Assembly (NCBI GenBank): GCA_029204225.1
Contig: CM055097.1
Span: forward strand, 62,001 to 126,000
From: Diphasiastrum complanatum
Taxonomy: Eukaryota; Streptophyta; Lycopodiopsida; Lycopodiales; Lycopodiaceae
Direction: 5' to 3'
Length of the DNA: 64,000 bases
Shown in pieces: positions 1-11,006 of this stretch; the stretch's first letter is position 1, and each line of letters opens with the position of its first letter. A program made the position numbers and the translations under genes. Below the pieces are notes generated by a model. It saw only the letters and a list, made by a program, of their open reading frames with translations, did not search any database and was not told the DNA's origin.

Positions 1-88
1 GTGCAGTGATCTTACTTAGTCAATCTCGCTTCTGCTCCAGCTTATTGATTGCACAGAGGTTCACCTTCAAAGCAGTAAGACGATCAAA

Positions 89-1484
89 GCTCTTGGAAGA
101 GTGATTCCATCGACGGTAGCATCAGAACCGAGCAATGGTAAGGACGCCGTACGGGGTACAGCATGGTCTGGGGTGATCGGTGATGCAAAGCCCTTTGATT
201 CAGTGCATACGAAGCCAATTTGCAGAATCAAAGTTAAGAAAATTCCATAGCAGGCAGGCTATGGGACAGCCCACAAGAAATACTGACAACGGGAGCAATT
301 CTTAGTGAATTGAAGAACGATTTGGTGCCAGAAAGAGTTGACAATGGTGGTTGTACAGACAGGGCATCCATAGCAATTGGGTTCTTAGTATTTGGTTCAG
401 AAACAACTGCAAAAGCATGCAAGAAAGGTTAAAACTGTCAACCGGGGTTTCAGAGAAGAAACAAGCGGATCTTGCGCTGTACCATGTTGTTTCTGCTACT
501 GTAAAAGGCTACAGTAGGGCACTGGAGCAGCAAGATAATGTCTACAAGAAGCCATGTTCAGCGATGGAAGGACAGAGTAACAATTGACAGTTCTTTGAGG
601 TAGCCAACAACACAGCTAGGATTTTTTGGAAGAAAATCACTTATCTCAAGCTGTATGAGATCATTTTTGAATCTGAAAAGAGCTACAGGTGGGCGCCCTA
701 GTGAGTTAGAAAGGATGCAAGAGGGCCGCAGACAACCACTAACTAGTTATGGCATTGGATCAAGTTTTCTTAGGTAGCCAATATGATGGCTAGGATTTCA
801 AAAGAAAAAGGCATTGATTTCTCATTATAGGAGACCAAATCTTATGCTGTAAACGGCTATGGGAGGGCGCCCTAGAGTGCAAGCCAACAGCCAAGAGGCC
901 GCACCTGGCCATGGAGAATAAAACGTGCTGAATCGATCAGCATCCAAAGCCATAGCTCGTGGAAGAAAGGAGGTTGTGTGAACAAAGAGAAGACGGAATG
1001 AGGACGCGACCCTCGCCCGCGCAGAGAATGAAAGGTTACCTAGTGTAACTAAGTGTCTCGTGGCTGGAGGAACTCATCTCCATGCGCAGATTATGGAAGG
1101 CTGTCAGATCAAGGCTAGAGATGATCGACGGTGAACATCAGGAGAACCAGGATTGTAGATGTAAGTGAACTGCTGGATGTGGGCTGAAAAGGCCCGAAGG
1201 GCTATGAAGTGAGGAATTGCACTTCTCTTCAATAAAAATCTTCATACTAAAATGTAAGAAGGGGCCCAACTATTGAACGAGGCATCGTGAAACTCTTTAT
1301 TGGCAAAAATTGAGAGAGGGAAACCAACCATAGGAGAGAGCCAGGTATGGTGCCGCGTTATGCCAACGGACATAGTGAAATAGTTCATGTCTACTGATTC
1401 AACTTTTTGGAAGTTCGAACTAACCAAGTTCAAGGGACGCTTGGAGGGGGCCTCTCAAGGTGAAAATCAACAAGAGCATGGCAC
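89..1484 (+). mobile_element. Non-coding leader of retroelement unit 1
   Basis: This stretch matches 9,155-10,550 almost base for base. It lies just inside the primer-binding site of the element in the later units. In unit 1 the LTR and primer site are missing, because homology to the array begins at about position 89. No long frame shows coding character; the short frames here are chance. It reads as a long untranslated leader of a non-autonomous Copia-type element. Confidence 0.6.
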
Positions 1485-1505
1485 TATAAAAAAGAATCTA
1501 GAACT

Positions 1506-1940
1506 TTGAATGAAGGCCGTAGAGATTCAAATGTGGATCCTACAACAAAAGGAGTATCAAGCTATTCATTTACAAACTTTCCTTACATTTCCTTGTCATC
1601 AACTGATAGGCAAAATCTAACTATGTCTAAATTGAGAGGTGATAACACCTTTCAAGAGTCAAGGATGTTAGGAGAAGTCAACGATTTGTATTATGATGAG
1701 AATGATTCAAATGTTGTGGTCTTCATAACTGAAAACAAAGGACAAACTAGATTATTCAGTGTCAGTGAAATCCTTTGTGTAGTTCAGCGCATAGCTCCAT
1801 CACATTTACAAAATGAAATGAGGGAGTGCTTTGAGGAGAGTGGAAATTTGATTCGTACATTGTCTAGTTATTTGTTTGGAAGCACGCAAGCATCCACATC
1901 AAATTTAGTTCCTTTAAAATGTGAAAGTACAGTACTTTAA
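1506..1940 (+). CDS. Unrecognised 144-codon open frame, copy 1 of 4
   Basis: An open frame of 144 codons whose first codon here is TTG, so it is more likely an exon or a gene fragment than a gene with its own start. The first ATG lies about 40 codons in. The composition is mixed polar, with no membrane segment or signal peptide, and the middle contains the motif LYYDENDSNVVVFITENKG. I do not recognise the family. It lies directly after the retroelement leader and before the minus-strand Copia end. The other copies are at 4,509, 10,572 and 13,074. It could be a captured host exon, a non-pol element gene, or chance. Confidence 0.35.
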   Translation: MNEGRRDSNVDPTTKGVSSYSFTNFPYISLSSTDRQNLTMSKLRGDNTFQESRMLGEVNDLYYDENDSNVVVFITENKGQTRLFSVSEILCVVQRIAPSHLQNEMRECFEESGNLIRTLSSYLFGSTQASTSNLVPLKCESTVL

Positions 1941-2690
1941 GGACCAAAAATGGATTTTAGAAGATCCACAAGGTTGATTGTGTGCTTGATTAACAATCTA
2001 TAAGATACTAGTCAACCAAAAACAAGATCTAGTTTAGTAGCTTGATAGAAAACAAGTAGAGACAATCAAAACATTGATCAAGAACTGAATCCTGAGTTCC
2101 CATGTGTGAAAATCAGACTGTTGTACGGCCTGTAGACAAAGGTTAATGTGTGCCAAAGCTGGGTTTCATTGGAATCAATCACTATCATCATACAAAGAGA
2201 CAAAATCCGAGTTTCCTCTTGAGGCTAAAAAATATGGAGAATGGAAAAGTAAAAGACACTTCCTTTGCAAAGTTAGGTGAAAATCCAGCATGTAATAAAG
2301 AAGTAGACTCAACTTTCTTGCCCTAAAGTGAAACCCTAGCCTAGATCCTAGAGTCATGCTTGGTAGGTGCATGGTAGGTACAAATCTCATCATAAATCAA
2401 GGCCTAGGTCCTACAAAGTAGGAATCACTACCAAATGGACACAACCACTCCTCTTGACTCGTGGTAACCTACATTAGGCGTAGATTTCCATGTGGCACTT
2501 TGGCCATACAAGTGACTAACAAAAATATATTGAGAATGGCTAGATTTGCCAATGTAGGCAATCTTTCACACTCCTCCTCGAATCTAGCCTTTGAAACAAC
2601 AATACTTTTATTAATCACTCCAATTGAAGATCTAAGCTTGACAAATGAATCATAAGGTAAGGATTTGATGTTGACTCCTCCCAAATAATG
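1941..2690 (-). mobile_element. Copia 3' end (RNase H tail and presumed LTR), fossil
   Basis: On the minus strand a short piece of the extreme C-terminus of a Copia polyprotein is readable (motif KLRSSIGVINKSIV), followed by about 600 bp with no frame that repeats behind every other copy of this tail. That following stretch is presumably the 3' LTR. The exact LTR ends are not resolved. The fragment is broken. Confidence 0.55.
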
Positions 2691-2960
2691 TCGCCAAGGC
2701 AATCACCTTGCAAAGTGTGTGTTCCACTTAGCCACACAAGCGAAGGTCTTCTCATAATCAATGCCCTTACTCTATGGCATAGCCTTTCACTACAAGCCTT
2801 GCATTGTGTTTTGCAATGGTTCCATCGGTATTGTACTTCAGCCTATATACCGATTTGTTGCCAAATGGGTCTCTTTCTCTTTGGGAGACCCCTATCTCAC
2901 AAAGATCCATTTATGCCCTTTGATGTCTGGCTTAATTGGGAAGCACGTCCTTGTGACTGA
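2690..2960 (-). mobile_element. Copia reverse-transcriptase N-terminal fragment, fossil
   Basis: The minus strand shows the conserved start of Copia reverse transcriptase, a match to the pattern YNTDGTIAKH followed by ARLVVKGY. It is found only in unit 1; unit 2 has RNase H sequence at the matching place. It is short and broken. Confidence 0.6.
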
Positions 2961-4030
2961 TGCAACTGAGTCAACACCTCTTGAGTCGCTTTGGCCATAT
3001 GACCCACATCTGTATTAGATACCCGACTTTTACTCGGCCCTGCTTCCTCATTATAAGCCTCCTGCCTTACAACCTTTCCTTTGTTCTTGTGTCGAGTAAT
3101 GGCTTGCACATCTGTCAGTAATGTCTCCTCAACCATCAGCAGCTGCACAAGAGCTTGATGCTCTGGAATATGTACTCCTCCTTGATTTGGTTGTTGGTTT
3201 AACCTCGGATTCCGATCATTAAAACTAGTTTGACCCATGGTGGGGGTAAACCGCGTTTTAAATTACCAACGCATTGACGATGGTACATCACACAATTAAA
3301 ATAACGATGGCTGATTTTGACGATAGCGTATTTGCCGTTGGAACGACCATTGTGGCAGTTGGCCCTGCATTATCGGCGGACCTTATTGGTAAGCCATCAA
3401 CTGTGGTTGCATTGGTGGCTGTTGCATTTGAGGTTCTTGCTGTTGGTGCACTTGAACTGCAAATGCTCTGGTAGTTCTTATTGCTTGTAATCTGCGACAA
3501 TCATTCGCCCAATGATTGTACGCATTACAAATAACACAAAACCGGGTACTATTCGGACATTCATTGATATAATGTCCTTCATGATAACAATTTCTACAAA
3601 ATTTAACTTTCTACTATTGGAATTTTGTGGTAACCACGTCATTATTCCGAACAGATACTTGCTCTTTAGCATTGACTTTCTCTTTATGCTATTTAGACTT
3701 TTCTCCATTATCCAAAGAGGAACCGTCATTCGATTCCATGGAAGTATCAAGACTCTGATCCGGTGCCTGAGTCAGTATTTGAGAAACTACTTCGTTGATG
3801 GTGTCATCGGTGCTTATGGTATTTCTTTCTAGTCTCCTCCTCTTCCAGCTGTCGAGCAACCTTCACAATGTGTTCCAACCGTTGTCCCTATAGAGATGTA
3901 GTTCCTCTGCGAAGAACCTTATGCAATCTATGCCTGAAATACTTTATGCGTTTAGCGTCCGTTAATGGCTCTTGTAGCTTTTTCTCCAAAACCTTGAACC
4001 TCTCGACATAGGCTCTTCTACCTACTTTCT
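2961..4030 (-). mobile_element. Gypsy-like gag fragment with CCHC zinc knuckle, fossil
   Basis: Minus-strand frames show a gag-type helical segment at 3,840-4,030 (motif RIKYFRHRLHKVLRRGTTSL) and a CX2CX4HX4C-type zinc knuckle followed by a second CX2C cluster at about 3,480-3,620. This arrangement is usual for plant Gypsy-type gag. The reading frame is broken in several places. Positions from 3,727 upward recur at 12,346 and beyond in unit 2, so the element predates the tandem duplication; the zinc-knuckle part is unique to unit 1. Confidence 0.55.
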
Positions 4031-4490
4031 CCAAATGGAAATTTCTCAATTAGCCATGTACAAATCTACATGCATGTGTCCATTAGAGTGATTGCATGCT
4101 TTGCATGTCACTATGGAAACTTAGGACATTATGCATTTATTGTGGCTCGAGTTTCTACAAGGTCATAATTGACCAATTCCATGTGAACCTCTATATGCAT
4201 GTCAAACTAGACATTGTCAACATTATTGCATATCATACTAGACCAACAAGACTTTATGCATGTCACTGGAATTTGATCTACCTAACCCAAACTCGCCCTA
4301 TTCTACAAGGATATGTGCTCAATTCACATACCTTGGATATGTACAAAATATTTACATGGGTAGGATCCCCTAAACATTCACAATAGATGATAGATATGTT
4401 TTATAATTTTTAACAATTCATATGATATTTTTGACAAGAAGCTTACAAAGCACATGTGTGTGCCAAAACTCAACAAAGAGGAAAGCACGA
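4031..4490. other. Non-coding stretch repeated in unit 2
   Basis: This is an AT-rich stretch rich in CATGCA/TGCATG words that recurs at 12,650-13,109. I see no gene in it. It ends just before the second copy of the 144-codon frame. Confidence 0.6.
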
Positions 4491-4508
4491 TAAAAAGAAT
4501 CTAGAACT

Positions 4509-4943
4509 TTGAATGAAGGCCGTAAAGATTCAAATGTGGATCCTACAACAAAAGGGGTATCAAGCTATTCATTTACAAACTTTCCTTACATTTCCTTGTC
4601 ATCAACTGATAGGCAAAATCTAACTATGTCTAAATTGAGAGGTGATAACACCTTTCAAGAGTCAAGGATGTTAGGAGAAGTCAAAGATTTGTATTATGAT
4701 GAGAATGATTCAAATGTTGTGGTCTTCATAACTGAAAACAAAGGACAAACTAGATTATTCAGTGTCAGTGAAATCCTTTGTGTAGTTCAGCACATAACTC
4801 CGTCACATTTACAAAATGAAATGAGGGAGTGCTTTGAGGAGAGTGGAAATTTGATTCGTACATTGTCTAGTTATTTTTTTGGAAGCACGCAAGCATCCAC
4901 ATCAAATTTAGTTTCGTTAAAATGTGAAAGTACAGTACTTTAA
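4509..4943 (+). CDS. Unrecognised 144-codon open frame, copy 2 of 4
   Basis: Same length and frame as the copy at 1,506, with about five amino-acid differences (for example K for R near residue 6, and H for R in the VVQ(R/H) stretch). The first codon is again TTG. A stop lies a few codons upstream, so no longer version exists here. It is preceded by the CATGCA-rich stretch instead of the retroelement leader. The two upstream contexts of this frame therefore differ, and only the shared box TATAAAA(A)GAATCTAG stays constant. Function unknown. Confidence 0.35.
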   Translation: MNEGRKDSNVDPTTKGVSSYSFTNFPYISLSSTDRQNLTMSKLRGDNTFQESRMLGEVKDLYYDENDSNVVVFITENKGQTRLFSVSEILCVVQHITPSHLQNEMRECFEESGNLIRTLSSYFFGSTQASTSNLVSLKCESTVL

Positions 4944-6000
4944 GGACAAAAAATGGATCTTAGAAGATCCACAAGGTTGATTGTGTGCTTGATTAACAAT
5001 CTATCACATACTAGTCAACCAAAAACAAGATCTAGTTTAGCAGCTTGATAGAAAACAAGTAGAGACAATCAAAACATTGATCAAGAACTGAATCCCGAGT
5101 TCACACGTGTGAAAATCAGGCTGTTGTACGGCCTGTAGACAAAGGTTAGTGTGTGCCAAAGCTGGGTTTCATTGGAATCAATCACTATCATCATACAAAG
5201 AGACAAAATTTGAGTTTCCTCTTGAGGCTCAAAAATATGGAGAATGGAAAAGTAAAAGACACTTCCTTTGCAAAGTTAGGTGATAATCCAGCATGTAATA
5301 AAGAAGTAGACTCAACTTTCTTGCCCTAAAGTGAAAACCCTAGCCTAGATCCTACAAAGTAGGAATCACTACCAAATGGACACAACCACTCCTCTTGACT
5401 CGTGGTAACCTACATTAGGTGTAGATTGCCATGTGGCACTTTGGCCATACAAGTGACTAACAAAAATATATTGAGAATGGCTAGATTTTCCAATGTAGGC
5501 AATTTCTCAAGCTCCTCCTCAAATCTAGCCTTCGAAACAACAATACTTTTATTAATCACTCCAATTGAAGATCTAAGCTTGACAAATGAATCTTTAGGTA
5601 AGGATTTAGTAAACAAATCAGCCCAGCAACGCTTGATTTCTTTGGCTTGCACTTTCTCCCTCACGAAACGATGAGCAATCTCGATGTATTTGCTCCTTGC
5701 ATGGAATGTAGGATTAGTTGCAAGTAATTGGGCTGATTGGTTGTCACAATAGATGATCGGGATCTCATCCTCCATGACATGAGGCTACACCAATAGCCTT
5801 TTGAGCCACAAGACCTCCTGGCATGTTGATGTCAAGGCCTTGTACTCAGATTCTGTGGAAGATAAGGAGATGGTATCTTGCTTTTTGGAAAGCCATGATA
5901 CTACTCCATCACATAGAAGGGTGGCAAAAGCAATTGTTAATTTCCTATCCACTTTGTCACCTGCAAAATCTAGTCACTATAGGCTCTTAAGCCAAGATTA
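4944..6000 (-). mobile_element. Copia RNase H end and presumed 3' LTR, fossil
   Basis: The minus strand shows the Copia RNase H domain with IYCDNQSAQLLATNP and FVREKVQAKEI, ending with DLFTKSLPKDSFVKL. Downstream on that strand follow about 570 bp of non-coding DNA, probably the 3' LTR starting near a purine-rich tract. Close relatives lie at 11,007-12,130 and 13,563-14,610. It is broken; this copy is less open than the other two. Confidence 0.7.
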
Positions 6001-6770
6001 GTACCACCGTAGTCCATTGCAATAGTACAGAACAACCAATTAATAGAACATCGCTATTATAGAACCCATAACTAACCATCACAAGAATATGTAGATACAA
6101 GGAATAACACTGCTCAATTGCATTCCATAGTCGAGTGCAAAACACCTAAAGTTATAGGCTGACTAGCAAACATAGTCAACATTTCCAAACACCTAAAACT
6201 ACAAACTAAACAACAAACAGAGTCAACATTACCACTGCTAAGAGGTCTTAGGCAAGAAAATTCATCTTGTTGCTCGCAGTACAATATAGAATCTGGAGTA
6301 CTGAACATTTAAAACGCTTGGCTCTCACCCTTAGTCTTTTGAACACTACTGCCTAAATAGTCTAAAATCCAGAAGCCCCCAATCTGGCTCCAAATGTCCT
6401 ATTTATATTTTTGTGAGGATACTACAATTTAGTATCGCAACCCTTCATAATGACCGCAAGTGGTCGGTTCAGCTTCGTATAGAGACCGCATGGAAACCAC
6501 AATTGATGACCTTGTGGTCACTTACGAACTGTTCGGGTTCCTCCTGAATATGACTAAACGTTAACTAACCTATCAACTTTAACTTCATAAATGTCCTACC
6601 ATGACGTCTCCTAACATCAAGACCTTACAACATAATTACATCTTTATGTAAATAAAACTCCAATTACATAACCAACAATCCTACACTTACATTAACAACC
6701 ACATATTTACAATGTCCATAGTTATGGCAAAAAAGGCCTAACACATATTTTCTGGCGGGAAAAACCGAGT
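6001..6770. other. Non-coding stretch shared by units 1 and 2
   Basis: It recurs at 14,611-15,379 with few differences. I see no protein-coding pattern. It contains short inverted words around ACCGCAAGTGGTCGGT (near 6,460) that resemble the hairpin-prone words of the minisatellite at 21,612. It may be untranslated or LTR sequence of the element carrying the frames at 6,771-7,326. Confidence 0.5.
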
Positions 6771-7326
6771 TCATCTCCCAGCTTTCTTCTGTCGCTTTCT
6801 CTTTTGGACGTCTTTGCTATTGTGTTCACTCTCACTTTCACTTGATGTATGCATTCTTGAACAATAAGTCACAAATTCACCTCTGCCCTGTGCATCGATC
6901 GTAATTGATTTGTATCTCGCCGTCATAGGTGGTGATGTCCAAACCCTTGGTTTTGGTGAGGGAGTGGTCAATCCATACCGCAATGGCTTCAGTAAGCGAT
7001 TCTGATAATCATCTATGATGCTTGATACCAATCGTGGTGTTTGCTTTGTCAGCATTAGTTTGTTCAGCCATTCAATGGTGATTGGTGTGTACTCACTGTA
7101 CTCACTGCTGAAAATCCTCCTCCCAACGACAATATATCCTTCATAATAGTGGATATGAATCATCCACATATTTCACTATCACTGTGTATAAGGTGTCAAA
7201 ATTACGACATTCTTCGGCCAGCAAAGGTTTAAACTTGGCCTGTCTTTGATTGGTACTATAATGTACGTCATTGTGTGCCTTGAAACATTGCTCAGTTTCA
7301 TAAAAATATTCCGCCACAAAAAACAT
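6771..7326 (-). pseudogene. Unrecognised pair of adjacent minus-strand frames (unit 1 copy)
   Basis: Two overlapping open frames lie side by side on the minus strand (7,141-7,326, 61 codons; 6,771-7,169, 132 codons). The second ends in a very basic tail with KRKRQKKAGR, which would suit a nuclear or nucleic-acid-binding protein. It also holds a Ser/Glu-rich stretch. The pair is preserved in unit 2 (15,380-15,935) with few changes. I recognise no family. It lies inside the retroelement array, so it may be an element gene or a captured host fragment. Upstream sequence to about 7,560 still looks like decayed coding DNA. Confidence 0.35.
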
Positions 7327-7834
7327 AGAACTTCATGTTAAGATTTCAATCCCGTCGGAATTGTTTACCTTCATTTTGCCCTATAAAACTGCCCATGCCA
7401 ATACTGCATGTGCCTTCAAATCCGACTGCTGCCAAAATTCATACTACTCTGACTGGACCTTGGTCTCATCACTCTGTATGGATGTAGTCAATCAGCCGTT
7501 CACCATCATATCTGTTCCGAACTGAAGGGAGCGTAACAATGTCATCGTAAGACCGCAAGATATGCACACAACCCGTAATATAGTCGCAACTTATGTGCTA
7601 CAGTTAATCTAGTTGCTAAGCTATAATGAAATCAGGTATACATAGCATTTTCCAAGTATCCATTATAAAAATTATCATACAATCGTACCCAAAATCACTT
7701 GACATAAGGGTTTGTAACATCCTGCCACTATAGAACTGGTATGAACAATATTTTGTATTACGTCCACATGTAACGATATTTAGTGCGCTTCAGCACTTCC
7801 TAGAGAAGTAATTCATATAATTGTTAATGATTAC
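7327..7834 (-). other. Decayed sequence between unknown frames and integrase
   Basis: The minus strand retains short runs of coding-like sequence next to the unknown frames. The stretch from about 7,373 recurs in unit 2 (15,982-16,443) and, inverted, at 33,641-34,108. I see no complete gene. Confidence 0.4.
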
Positions 7835-8735
7835 TCATTTTATAAAGCAATTCAAATCAGCAAGTTCGTTGTGGTATACTTTATTTGTACTAAATCTGAA
7901 GCTTTCGAGAAATTCGTTGAGTATACAAATTGGGTTGCAAGCAATAAGCTGAAGTAGATTCGCACAGATCGTGGAGGTGAGTACATTTCCAACGAATTTA
8001 AGGCTTACTCTACTGATCAAGGTATTATGCATACAAAGACTGCATCTTACACACCTCAGCACAATGGAATAGCTGAACGAAGAAATTGTACACTGATGGA
8101 AGTTGCAAGGTGGATGATGGCTCATGCGAAGGCACCAAAATAAGTGTGGGAAAAAGCAGTGGCTACATCAAATTATCTTCATAATTGTATTCTAAACTCT
8201 CGAATACCCGATAAAACTCCTCATGAGATATGGTGAAAGTCGAAGCCAAATCTAGCACATGTTCGGACATTTGGATGCTCAATGTATATGCACATACCAG
8301 ATAAGTTGAGAAAGAAACATGGTGAAAAGACAGAACAAGGTTTTCTGGTAGGATTCGAGTTACATTCATCATATTATTGTGTCTATGTACACAAAACTGG
8401 CAAGATGAAAGTTTTTCGAGATGTCAAATTTGATGAGTCGAAATACATAGCAGACAGTGATCTAGTCGGCTATGAAATTCTCAAAAACTATTATGAGCTA
8501 CCGACGAGGATAGAAGAAAAACAAGCAGAAGATGAAAGACAATAACCAGATTCAGAGGGAGGTCAAGATCAAGTGCATGACAAACTCGAATCACCAGCTC
8601 AAATTCCAGTAGAACATCTCGAATCAGAACTCAAAACCAATTGTGAGAAGAGCTGACAGACAACAGAAACCACCAGAAAGGTGTGGTCAAGATGTCTTTA
8701 AAGCTAGAAATAGTAAGCTCAACTCTGATTGTAGT
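7835..8735 (+). mobile_element. Copia integrase fragment, unit 1, fossil
   Basis: The plus strand shows the integrase core of a Copia polyprotein: RTDRGGEY, then a TPQHNG motif in the form YTPQHNGIAERRN, then HEIW and FLVGFELHSSYYCVYVHKTG, typical of the integrase C-terminal part. An RR..RQ.KPPER linker follows. The reverse-transcriptase part that should come next is absent, and the sequence passes straight into the LTR-like segment. It has a few breaks. Further copies are at 16,444 (+) and 33,055 (-). Confidence 0.8.
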
Positions 8736-8739
8736 TTAC

Positions 8740-9110
8740 AGTTACGTACTGTTTCAGTTTAGTAGGCTTTAGTTAAGAAGCGAGCCCGTGGGCTTGTCCC
8801 GGGCCGATAATGGGAGTTTACCTGTATATAGCCTAAAATGCCACGTAGAGGCCAATAGTGAATTTCATGCATTTATTAGGTCTATGCCACGTGGCGTCCC
8901 CATGCAAAGGGGACCTTTACTTGTATATGTATTAGTCTCTTTGTGATAAAGATGCTTTTGCTTTGTAACCTCTTTGCTTTATGTGAGCTCCTCCATCACT
9001 TTGTTACTTGTGGATGTTGTTTATGGTTTCGATGGCTGGCAATCAGTCAGTGATTGCATCTCTAATCTGCCCTCTCCAGTAGATCAGAATTTCCGCATAG
9101 AATGTTAACT
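8740..9110 (+). mobile_element. LTR-like segment between units 1 and 2
   Basis: It ends exactly at a Met-tRNA primer site. It carries a TATA-type box (CTGTATATAGCC, about 8,822), two CCACGT(A/G)G words, and a GATAAAG/AATAAAG polyadenylation-like word near 8,946. The other copies are at 17,349-17,719 and, inverted, at 32,364-32,760. The first two differ at roughly ten of 370 positions. The left edge is not resolved and may lie anywhere between 8,690 and 8,770. Confidence 0.7.
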
Positions 9111-9122
9111 TGGTATCAGAGC
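9111..9122 (+). other. Primer-binding site (tRNA-Met type)
   Basis: The sequence TGGTATCAGAGC is the classic plant LTR-retrotransposon primer site complementary to the 3' end of initiator tRNA(Met). It directly follows the LTR-like segment and fixes the orientation and right edge of that LTR. Confidence 0.9.
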
Positions 9123-10550
9123 CCTCAGGCTGTGGAGGAACGTGCACGATCAAAGCTCTTGGAAGAGTGATTCCATCGACGGTAGCATCAGAACCGAGCA
9201 ATGGTAAGGACGCCGTACGGGGTACAGCATGGTCTGGGGTGATCGGTGATGCAAAGCCCTTTGATTCAGTGCATACGAAGCCAATTTGCAGAATCAAAGT
9301 TAAGAAAATTCCATAGCAGGCAGGCTATGGGACAGCCCACAAGAAATACTGACAACGGGAGCAATTCTTAGTGAATTGAAGAACGATTTGGTGCCAGAAA
9401 GAGTTGACAATGGTGGTTGTACAGACAGGGCATCCATAGCAATTGGGTTCTTAGTATTTGGTTCAGAAACAACTGCAAAAGCATGCAAGAAAGGTTAAAA
9501 CTGTCAACCGGGGTTTCAGAGAAGAAACAAGCGGATCTTGCGCTGTACCATGTTGTTTCTGCTACTGTAAAAGGCTACAATAGGGCACTGGAGCAGCAAG
9601 ATAATGTCTACAAGAAGCCATGTTCAGCGATGGAAGGACAGAGTAACAATTGACAGTTCTTTGAGGTAGCCAACAACACAGCTAGGATTTTTTGGAAGAA
9701 AATCACTTATCTCAAGCTGTATGAGATCATTTTTGGATCTGAAAAGAGCTACAGGTGGGCGCCCTAGTGAGTTAGAAAGGATGCAAGAGGGCCGCAGACA
9801 ACCACTAACTAGTTATGGCATTGGATCAAGTTTTCTTAGGTAGCCAATATGATGGCTAGGATTTCAAAAGAAAAAGGCATTGATTTCTCATTATAGGAGA
9901 CCAAATCTTATGCTGTAAACGGCTATGGGAGGGCGCCCTGGAGTGCAAGCCAACAGCCAAGAGGCCGCACCTGGCCATGGAGAATAAAACGTGCTGAATC
10001 GATCAGCATCCAAAGCCATAGCTCGTGGAAGAAAGGAGGTTGTGTGAACAAAGAGAAGACGGAATGAGGACGCGACCCTCGCCCGCGCAGAGAATGAAAG
10101 GTTACCTAGTGTAACTAAGTGTCTCGTGGCTGGAGGAACTCATCTCCATGCGCAGATTATGGAAGGCTGTCGGATCAAGGCTAGAGATGATCGACGGTGA
10201 ACATCAGGAGAACCAGGATTGTAGATGTAAGTGAACTGCTGGATGTGGGCTGAAAAGGCCCGAAGGGCTATGAAGTGAGGAATTGCACTTCTCTTCAATA
10301 AAAATCTTCATACTAAAATGTAAGAAGGGGCCCAACTATTGAACGAGGCATCGTGAAACTCTTTATTGGCAAAAATTGAGAGAGGGAAACCAACCATAGG
10401 AGAGAGCCAGGTATGGTGCCGCGTTATGCCAACGGACATAGTGAAATAGTTCATGTCTACTGATTCAACTTTTTGGAAGTTCGAACTAACCAAGTTCAAG
10501 GGACGCTTGGAGGGGGCCTCTCAAGGTGAAAATCAACAAGAGCATGGCAC
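9123..10550 (+). mobile_element. Non-coding leader of unit 2
   Basis: A long untranslated leader runs from the primer site to the shared box before the 144-codon frame. It contains the palindrome-like words GGCTGAAAAGGCCCGAAGG and an AATAAAAATCTTC word near 10,298. No coding frame is convincing. It is almost identical to 89-1,484 and is present inverted at 30,935-32,351. Confidence 0.65.
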
Positions 10551-10571
10551 TATAAAAAAGAATCTAGAACT

Positions 10572-11006
10572 TTGAATGAAGGCCGTAAAGATTCAAATGT
10601 GGATCCTACAACAAAAGGAGTATCAAGCTATTCATTTACAAACTTTCCTTACATTTCCTTGTCATCAACTGATAGGCAAAATCTAACTATGTCTAAATTG
10701 AGAGGTGATAACACCTTTAAAGAGTCAAGGATGTTAGGAGAAGTCAACGATTTGTATTATGATGAGAATGATTCAAATGTTGTGGTCTTCATAACTGAAA
10801 ACAAAGGACAAACTAGATTATTCAGTGTCAGTGAAATCCTTTGTGTAGTTCAGCGCATAACTCCATCACATTTACAAAATGAAATGAGGGAGTGCTTTGA
10901 GGAGAGTGGAAATTTGATTCGTACATTGTCTAGTTATTTGTTTGGAAGCACGCAAGCATCCACATCAAATTTAGTTCCTTTAAAATGTGAAAGTACAGTA
11001 CTTTAA
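10572..11006 (+). CDS. Unrecognised 144-codon open frame, copy 3 of 4
   Basis: This is the unit 2 equivalent of the frame at 1,506, with three or four amino-acid changes (one is Lys for Gln in the TF(Q/K)ES stretch). It is still fully open. Like copy 1 it follows the element leader and starts at TTG. No recognised domain. Confidence 0.35.
   Translation: MNEGRKDSNVDPTTKGVSSYSFTNFPYISLSSTDRQNLTMSKLRGDNTFKESRMLGEVNDLYYDENDSNVVVFITENKGQTRLFSVSEILCVVQRITPSHLQNEMRECFEESGNLIRTLSSYLFGSTQASTSNLVPLKCESTVL

Noticed and set aside
234-422. 62-codon minus-strand frame recurring in all leader copies
   Set aside because: It recurs only because the leader recurs; it lies antisense to the element and shows no domain.
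9110-9316. 68-codon plus-strand frame, repeated at 17,719 and inverted at 32,158
   Set aside because: It begins inside the retroelement primer-binding site and runs through the untranslated leader; the copies do not behave like a gene.
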